Shown here: piece by piece, positions 56,835-64,000 of the stretch
Layout: every line of letters begins with the position of its first letter
How positions within the stretch are numbered: the stretch's first letter is position 1
Assembly: GCA_030248135.1 (NCBI GenBank)
Contig: JASANC010003464.1
Span: forward strand, 62,001-126,000
Source of the DNA: Theristus sp. LFF4_11
Taxonomy: Eukaryota > Nematoda > Chromadorea > Monhysterida > Xyalidae
Length of the DNA stretch: 64,000 bases
Direction: 5' to 3'
The notes under the pieces: generated by a model
Database searches by the model: none
What the model was told of the DNA's origin: nothing
Seen by the model: the letters and a program-made list of their open reading frames with translations, nothing else
Position numbers and translations under genes: made by a program

Positions 56835-59800
56835 ATGGACACCGCGAACGACTGGCTGACGGTGGATGCGTGCCCCGGTTGCAGCGACTGTGCAGCAGGC
56901 AGTGCACACAGGCACATTCGTTCGTTGGAGGCGTTCGAACGCGACATCCAGCAAAACGACGCCGACATTGCCGCTGAACTGCTCACTGCTGATGGTGGGT
57001 GTAGTACACCTCGTTGTAGTTGTATTGCGGCTCGCGGGTGAACTCATGTAGGCTCGGCGTTTTGTCGAGTGTCACGGACGAATTCGATCATCTGCTGCAT
57101 TGAAAACCTATGGAGGAATTTGGTTTAGAACAATTGTCTTGTGACACCAAAACTCAAATTTTTAGGTGTCTTGAAAAAATTTAGCTGTCCGAAAACAAAC
57201 TGCCTCAAAATGGCTGTCAACAAAACTGAGAATGCAGAAAACAAAGGCTAATTCCTCGAAACGAGTACAATGGTACTGTGCTTGACCGGCAGCTGATTGA
57301 TGTGATTGGCTTTCAGAAGTTTGTGTGAAATTTTGGATGGTCAAAGCAGCACAATCGTTTCAGCACAGACCGCGGTCACATCGAAGTTGAGTGCAGTTCA
57401 GCTGGGCAGCGCTGCATCGGCCACTCTTCCAACGGGTGCCCGTCGCTTGGAGACAATTGAGAGACTGACGGCAAAAGCAAAACAACTACGCAAACAGCAA
57501 CGCCAGCAACGTAAAAGTGGCAGCGACAGTGAGGAGAGTGATGATGAGCGGGACCATTTACGAATTACTTGCACGAAAGTGGAAAATGGCGTTGAAAATA
57601 AAGGACAAACTAGTGCAACTGTGATGAAATCGAATGGCCGCATGCCAAGACGGAAACCAGTGGCAACTGTGTTGTCAATCATGAACGTGCCTGCCGACAC
57701 CAAAGTAGCTTGATTTTGAGAATTTGCTTCTGATCCGTGGTGATTTTGGACACTGAATTCAACTTGCTAATTGGCTGCATTTGAGCGCAGCACCTCATGG
57801 AAGCAGCCGTAGCAAAATACAGCCAACATGTGAAGCATAGTTGTTCCAGAGCTGGGGGTTGGGGGGGGGCGATATACCGTATTACCTCTATTAACCCCCC
57901 CCCCAAAATTAAACCCCCCCCCAAATAAACCCCCACCCCTCGACAAGTTTCCAAATTAACTCCCCCCCAAAATAATCCCCCATGGGGATTATTGAAACCT
58001 GTTTGAAACACATACCCAGCGAATTCAGTAGCTGGTTGCAGTGAAAATGATGAAATTGTGCTACCAAAGGCCCCAAATGGATGAGTTAATGGTAATTTCA
58101 TTACAAAAGGCTGTTGTAAAAGGAAATTTCTATGTAGAGTAGAAGTTTCTGCGGCTTCCTTCCTGCCATGGAAGGTATTTTTGCCATTTTGCCCACTCCT
58201 AAAAATGGTTTCCAAATAAACCCCCCCAAAAAATAAAGCCCCCCCCCCCAAAAAAATAAACCCCCACCCCCAGAAGTCGCTGAAGAAATAAACCCCCATG
58301 GGGGTTTATTAGAGGTAATACGGTGGATAGCTGGAGCAAATTTTCCAGATATCTATAGATAGATAGCTGGGAAATTTTGGGGGGGGGGGCGCGGGGGGGC
58401 ATGTGACTTTGGGGGGCGGTCAAAATTTTGAAATTAGATAGATACCGTAGATAGCTAAAACGCTAAAAAGCTATAAAAACAGCTAAATAATGCTTAAAAT
58501 ACGCTAAAAATCAAGTATAAATGCGTATTTTACCTAAAATTAGCAAAATTTTTGAGAATTTCAAGCAAAAATGGTCGATTTGGATCAAAAATTAGCTCAT
58601 TTTCTGTCGTCGAAGACAAAAAATTTCAGATAGATAGCTGGCTGAGATTTTTTTAGATATGGTATGGCCGAATAAATAAGGCAGTCCTTGTATTCGCCAT
58701 CAAGGCAAGATTAGTCGCATACTAGGAACTGTCTTTTTTAAGAAAACCAAAATAATTCCCAATCGTGTGCGTCAGGGAGAAAGAACGAACAGAATAAGAA
58801 CAGAGAATCAATTAGTTTAAAAAAACGCAAAAGTTGACACACAATTGGGTTTCTGGACGTCTTTTTTCTTTAATTAAAATTTCGCGCGCTCCTTACACCC
58901 TGAAAAAAGCTGCCATGTTTACTCGGCCATTCCGTGGATAGTAGCTGAGCCAAAAAAACTTTCTGATAGAGATAGATTCGAAAATTTTTTGCCCCCCCCC
59001 CTCCAGGCCCCCCCCCTAGAACAACTATGATGTGAAGCAAATTTCAGCTTTTGTTCTATAATGACGCTTTTCGTAGAATGTGTTTTTCGAGCGCTTTCCC
59101 TAAATGACGTTATGCAAGTGTCAGTGTTGCATGCATCACAAAGTGTACAGTCATGTTGCACTGTGTGCACAGACCACCAGCAGCAGCACTGGGTGCACAC
59201 GGTCAGCGCAGAGTGCAGGCCCGGTGGAGTTGCTGCGTCGTTGCGTCCGTCAGCGGCTGCGTGTGCGTGTGCTGCTGCGCTCAAGGGCACGAGTACGCAG
59301 CACTGCACACGCGTACATCGCTGCCTTTGACAAACACTGGAACATGCTGCTCACTGATGTTGACGAGCTCTACCACAGGTACTCGTCTGAGCGTTGGCGC
59401 TCTCGTGGAAATCGTGAATCGTGCAACAAGGCTCGCTATTGAAACGCTGCAATCTCGCTGCTTGACAGCGCCTCAATCGGTCATTGTTGTTTCTGAGTTA
59501 TTGTGGATTTATTCAAATGTGTCCGGGCTAAAATGACGTCATTTGCTTTAAAACGCCCGTTTGTCAAAGTACAGGCACTAAAATGTCAGTTTGGTGTGAC
59601 TGATTCGACATTCACCATTTGTTTGCGGGAAAAAATCGGTTAAACGGAAAGTCTGGTATGCTGAGAACGACAAGCGCATGTTTGGCGGCACAGGACGACA
59701 TTTCAGTGGGACACGTTTGAAAAAAGGGTCATACACCCTTGCATTGAGCTGTGTTCACAGCTGCAACTGATGTTGACCACTGCAAAAGAGTGACCGTTGG

Positions 59801-60005
59801 TGGTTGGTTGTTGCGCAGGCCCAAACGGACACGAGTGTTCCGCGTCAACCACGAATGCACCCCGCGCGACGTGCCCTCGGTGGTGCAGTACCGCTCGTTG
59901 GACAAGCATTACTCCGGGGCGTGCGAGTTGATGCAACGCCATTTGCAGCAAGTGCTCGTCCGTGGTGACCATGTCGTGCTCGTGCACATATGCACGTCAG
60001 TCTGA
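56835..60005 (+). CDS. lsm11: U7 snRNP Sm-like protein LSM11
   Basis: Four exons close in phase: 56835-56998, 57317-57704, 59173-59378, 59819-60005, giving 314 aa. The C-terminal half is an Sm fold with LSM11 features. Sm1 reads RLRVRVLLRSRARVRSTAHA then AFDKHWNMLLTDVDELY, where human LSM11 has AFDKFWNMALTDVDETY. A spacer follows, then Sm2 as VLVRGDHVVLVHI at the extreme C-terminus. The N-terminal half has a basic stretch (QLRKQQRQQRKS), an acidic SDSEESDDERD, and RRKPVATVLSIM, which aligns with the conserved segment before the LSM11 Sm domain. With LSM10 it replaces SmD1/D2 in U7 snRNP, which processes histone pre-mRNA 3' ends. Exon 1 is the least certain. Introns 2 and 3 contain three miniature elements. 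Confidence 0.8.
57876..58324. mobile_element. Inverted-repeat element with C-run interior (ACCGTATTACCTCTA ends)
   Basis: The left end is ACCGTATTACCTCTATTAAC and the right end is GTTTATTAGAGGTAATACGGT, inverted over about 25 bp. The 449-bp body has many runs of C and two CCCCATGGGG-type palindromes. It lies in LSM11 intron 2. A partial copy is at 10,440-10,595. Confidence 0.82.
58325..58663. repeat. GATA/GCTA-rich low-complexity tract
   Basis: AGATAGATAGCTGG occurs near 58,357 and 58,629, with related GATAGCT/GCTAAAA words between and a G run at 58,380. It lies within LSM11 intron 2 between two mobile elements. Confidence 0.6.
58664..58930 (+). mobile_element. MITE with GGCCGARTAAA inverted repeats, copy 2
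   Basis: It starts TGGCCGAATAAATAAGGCAG and ends with the complement of TGGCCGAGTAAACATGGCAG. It is in opposite orientation to the 49.2-kb copy and lies in LSM11 intron 2. Confidence 0.8.
59500..59733 (-). mobile_element. MITE with CRE-containing inverted repeats, copy 3
   Basis: Reverse-orientation copy of the 34.55-kb element. The left end retains TGACGTCA at 59,534. In the right end the core has decayed to GACGACAT, so one CRE is lost. It lies in LSM11 intron 3. Confidence 0.85.
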
Positions 60006-60467
60006 ACAGACCAGCTGCAGGGAGCACTGTGCACCAAATTGTTGATTTCGCTTGCATTGTTGTTCACTTTTGCATGCTCTTGTCATTGTGTACGATTGTT
60101 GGAGTTTTCTCTCTCAGTGCTTTATGTTCTTTCTCAATATGTCCATTTTACAATAGAACGGCGTGCTCATTGTTTTGCTCAATCTCAAATGTTGTTGAAA
60201 GCTGAAACTATTGAAATGAATGTTATCTTTTAAACGATAAATTGCAATCACAGTTTGCTTGTGTCTGTTTTGTAGTTTGTTTCATGTTGTCGGCAGATCA
60301 TGTTTGCAACATGATTATCGTTTTCTCGCGTGTCCCTCTTCATGATTTATAAATTTCGTTGTTCTCAATTGCGGTTCAGTTTCTGCTAAATAACGAATAA
60401 CGATCGAAAACACAGAACGACAACAAATCCCGTGAAAGAGCTGCAAGTAAAGTTGTTTGTGAGCGGC

Positions 60468-63400
60468 ATGAACAACGGTCACACGATGCAGGTGTGTGGG
60501 AAGGCCACTGATTGTTGAACTACTGGCAAATTGATGTGCTGCTTCATGTGGTATTGATTTGCTGCAGGATGTTGAATTGGATGAGGACGTCGTTGAGAGG
60601 CTGTTCGAGTTGATGGCCGACTATCCGCGCGGCACCAGCAGCAGCAACCTCCAGAAACAGTATGAAACCCGGTGGGTGTATTGGCTGTTGTAGCAAAACT
60701 GACCAGTTCGGATGTTCTGACGGGCGAATTGTGCGTTTCAGCTTTGAGTGTGCGTTGCCGGCCAACTGGCTGGAGGCGCTGACGCACGCGGCCGAGTTCG
60801 ACGTGCAGCACCACGGACAGCTGTCGCTCGTGTACACCTGCGAACGATCGGTAGCTCACTGAGCCTTCGAAATGCTCATTTTCGTGTTGTTCCATTGTGA
60901 TCAAGAAACGACGGGTTTTCTTCGTCCAAGTTTTCTGTTGCTGCACAGGTGAAATTTGCGTCGACACCGCAGACGCAGACGATTGACACGCACTCGTCGA
61001 TGTTGTCAACCAGTGGCGAGACAAACAACAGTCGTGATCTGGAGGAGACTTTGGGGGAACTCATGCAGGTCGGTGATGTCGCACAGCAACCAACAAACAC
61101 TGTGTTATAATACAACACGGGCACGCTGGCTGATGCGTTGTGTGTGGCAGTTGAATCGACTGTGGTGATCGACTGAAACGCTCGCAATAAACCATTGTTA
61201 GGAAAAGAGATAAAAGGAAACAACAAATATGCTTGTCAAAAAAAACAATATTTTTTACAAACAACAAATATGCTTGTCAAAAAAACAATATTTTTTACCC
61301 GAATGAAAATTGTTCAGGCTCGAATTGATTTTTCAAATATGCCAGCGAACGGGCTCGCGGAACAGCTACGCTATCCTGCGCTTGAGGAAGGTTGGTGTGG
61401 GTTTGTTCGTTGACTTTGAACTTGAGCAGTTTTGCTACTAGTTTTGTTGAAAAAGTATTTCAACGGTGTTCATGTTTGTGCGCAGGCCTCGAATACGCTT
61501 GCTACGTGACCTCGATTTTGGCCACCAGCGCATTCTTCATGCAGACCGTCGAGTCACGGGCACGATTTGAGCAACTGCAGCAAGATCTCACCGACAACTA
61601 CTTGGACGGGCGCGTGCTCGGCACGGACATCGTTGATCGCGTGTGCACCGCTGACTCGTTGCAGGTGGCCTGCGTCCGCAGTTGTCACAATCAACCAAGT
61701 TCTAGGATGCTTCTCTGCATTTCGCCGTGGTCGACATCAAATTTCTGAATTCACAACCCAGTTTACAAACGGATACAATCGTGCCGTGTGCTCCAGTGCA
61801 AACCGTGGTTTCGCCCCACTCAGATGAACGGGCTGTACGCAGCGTTGCACACGACGCAGCCGCAGCGTCTCTGGGGTCGTGCGATCGTGATCAACACTCG
61901 GCCGCAGCAACTGCCGCCGCATGCGGACGCCTCTGTGCCGCACGTCACTTGTTTCTTCCCGGATGACGGCCACGTGCGAACGGTGCCCGTGCACGATCTC
62001 AGGCGGCTCATACCAGATGCGCTCGATTATGAGGTGACCTGCTTAATTGGCCTTTTTTTCATTAAGTCGAAGCACGCTCACCCCCAACGCACTCAGTTCC
62101 AGACACTCAAAGGTGGTTTGGTGCTGGGGGAGTGTCATTTCACCGAATGCCCTGGAACCTGGACCAAGTGGGACATTGCCAGAAAGTTCGCATAGCGCAC
62201 CAGCAGTTGCAGTTTCCACTAGCACAGTGTGAGCACGATTGTCCCCTCCACATTGCAGGTGTGTGCGTATCGCTGCGAGCTCGCATCACCCTCGCAACTG
62301 CTGTCGCACGCGACCACAACAACAGCGGCGAGCTCCAGCGATTCAGACGTGGTGAAGTTCACATGTCTAGTGATGGACCGTGACACAGCGACCGGTGCGC
62401 ACTCCGTGGCGCGGCAGCACCAAGTGCGCGTGGCACGTGCCGCTGCCGTCGAGGGGCGTGACGTGGTGCTGCACTCGATCGAGTTCGTGCGACTCAAATG
62501 CGACAGTCGGCCGCAGCAGCAACAGTCGCCGTCGGCACCCACTCAGGCCGCACACAGCGCCAGTGCAGCGTCATCGGAGGCGCGTGCGTTCGTGCCAGTT
62601 GCGCCGCAGCCACCTGCGGTGCGTGCCTGCCGTGCTCGGCTGCCCCCTGCCGCTGCGCCCTCGGCGCCATTGACGCCCAGCCCCCGAGCAACGATGCCGC
62701 CCCCTGCGCTCGTCACCGCTGCCTCATGTCGACAGCGAATCACGCAGCCAGACGCTCGTGCGTTTTTTTTTGTTATTATGGCTTTTATGCAACAAACTGA
62801 CGACTTTTCTGGGCGTCATTTTCAGTGAAAACCTAGAATGAAAATGCAGATCACCAGAATAATGAGTCGTTGCAGGACTGCCGAGTGCACCGCGTGGTGT
62901 TGTGCCGCCACAAACAATGCGCATGAAACAGCCAGTGTCGGCACAGTCACGGGCACCACCGACACACACACACACACCCTCCGCCTCTGGTGATCATGCA
63001 ACGTTTGGGAACGGGTAGGTGTGGTGGTCGTTGGCATCGATTCCAGCGTTGTTTTTCAATCCAACTAGTGATAGATAGTGTGTTCTTTTGTTTTCCACAT
63101 GCAAAACGTGTTTGTTTGACGCTCTCAGAACGGCGTCACGTGACTCGCCCGTTGACGTGCCTCCTCTGAAAGCACTGGACGCGTCGCAAATCGCTCGTTC
63201 GTTCAAGGCGTTCGTCGTGTCCGCCCCTGACCCGTACAGTTTCGTGGTCCGTCTTGTCGACCACGACATCGTCCATCGATACATTCAGGATCTGCTGGCC
63301 ACGGCCAAGTTGGCGTTGCCGGTACGTCACCAGCAGCAATGTTTTGTTTTGATCTGATTGGCTGCGTATGCTGCAATTCAGCCAATGTGCGTGTTCAGGA

Positions 63401-64000
63401 GGGCACGCCGCCGGTGTGTGGCCAGTTCTACAGCGCGTTCGTGTCCTCTGCCGCCGTCGGCTCGTGTGCGCAGGCTCCGCCCCGATGGGAGCGTGTGCTC
63501 GTCAGCAATCGCACTGCCAACAACCGCAGCCTGTATCGTGTGTTCCTGGTGGATGTTGGCGAGTTCGACATGGTGCCGCGCGAGCACATCTGCCGGCTGC
63601 CCGTCGAGTCGTTCGTGGCCGAGCACATGTTCGCTGTGAAGTGCAAGGTTCGTGAGAGACGTCACAGTGGGCGTGCACAATCCAGCAACAATCTAGACTT
63701 GCTCGCTTACTTGCTATGCAACTGCAACCAGTTTTAGCTCTTTGTGGATGCGTGTGTCAACCTTGCAGTTTGTTTGTTCAGCTTGCCGATGTCGCGCCAA
63801 CGGTGAACGGTGAAAATGAAGAGCAAGACGCAACAGACCGAGGCACCGTGTACTGGTCTCCAACAGCTCAAACGGGTATGTGCAAACATGCGACTGCGCT
63901 TTCTCTGTCGATGTCTCGAGGCACCCATTGACGTACGGCGACGCACCGACACACGTCAACGTGCCACCGTTCCTGTTGCATGCGTCTGTTTCTGTTCGTG
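60468..64000 (+). CDS. LOTUS and Tudor domain protein, 3' end outside window
   Basis: Twelve exons are visible: 60468-60491, 60568-60671, 60742-60850, 60949-61068, 61318-61390, 61486-61664, 61797-62033, 62259-62757, 62876-63014, 63129-63321, 63399-63647, 63782-63875, all closing in phase. Exons 2-3 encode an OST-HTH/LOTUS-like domain (ERLFELMADYPRGTSSSNLQ). Exons 5-7 encode an extended Tudor domain (EYACYVTSILATSAFFMQ, then RLWGRAIVI and VTCFFPDDGHVRTVPVHDL). Exon 8 is Pro/Ala/Ser-rich. Exons 10-12 are a second extended Tudor (FVVSAPDPYSFVVRLV, RVLVSN, YRVFLVDVGEFDMVP). TDRD5/TDRD7 and nematode LOTR-1 combine these domains in germ-granule small-RNA pathways, and LOTUS binds Vasa-type helicases. 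The assignment to one of these is inference. The exon after 63,875 was not resolved. Confidence 0.75.

Noticed and set aside
57317..57713. 56,835-57,713 as a separate small gene ending at TGA 57,711
   Set aside because: A donor (AAA|GTAGCT) precedes the stop and joins in phase to the Sm-domain exon. The segment RRKPVATVLSIM aligns with the region before the LSM11 Sm domain.
58199..58423. Pro/Gly-rich frames over the C and G runs
   Set aside because: They are translations of homopolymer runs within a TIR element.

Overview
This is a metazoan nuclear contig. The genes have many short, GC-rich exons split by AT-rich GT-AG introns, and the acceptors usually read TTTCAG or TTGCAG. About half of the window is repetitive. 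The gene set points to a nematode or close relative: an astacin protease with ShK domains, and a fusion of a neuropeptide-receptor-type 7TM domain to a globin as in Caenorhabditis GLB-33. A U7-type LSM11 gene, not recognised in C. elegans, makes an early-branching nematode (Dorylaimia/Enoplia) more likely than a rhabditid. That placement is inference.

Layout. 1-14.5 kb holds no gene I can support. It has a 56-bp satellite, then rolling-circle (Helitron-type) elements: three head-to-tail minus-strand copies nested inside a plus-strand copy (2.9-10.4 kb), and a second two-element array (11.4-13.6 kb) between the arms of a palindromic repeat. 15.1-17.6 kb (+) is a kelch beta-propeller gene. 17.6-21.5 kb is mostly repeats. 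21.6-25.7 kb (+) is the GPCR-globin gene. 26.7-28.3 kb (+) is a mitochondrial 2-enoyl thioester reductase (MECR). 28.4-31.8 kb is satellite and inverted-repeat elements. 32.1-35.5 kb (+) is a secreted astacin with ShK-trefoil-ShK-ShK. 35.85-48.26 kb (-) is a complete animal type I fatty acid synthase: KS, MAT, DH, inactive methyltransferase, ER, KR, ACP, TE. 50.9-53.2 kb (-) is a LAPTM-like endolysosomal membrane protein. It diverges from an Sgf11/ATXN7L3 homologue (53.5-56.3 kb, +), followed by LSM11 (56.8-60.0 kb, +) and a LOTUS-plus-Tudor gene (60.5 kb to the window end, +).

Exon models were built by hand from reading-frame phase, splice signals and family alignment. Nearly all phases close. 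The exceptions are named in the entries: the start of FAS exon 2, one FAS TE junction, the first kelch exon, and the last LOTUS/Tudor exon. Functionally the genes look unrelated. MECR and FAS are the mitochondrial and cytosolic arms of fatty acid synthesis, but their proximity is probably chance. Introns are a major landing site for miniature transposons and dispersed repeats, several of them present in two to four copies in this window.
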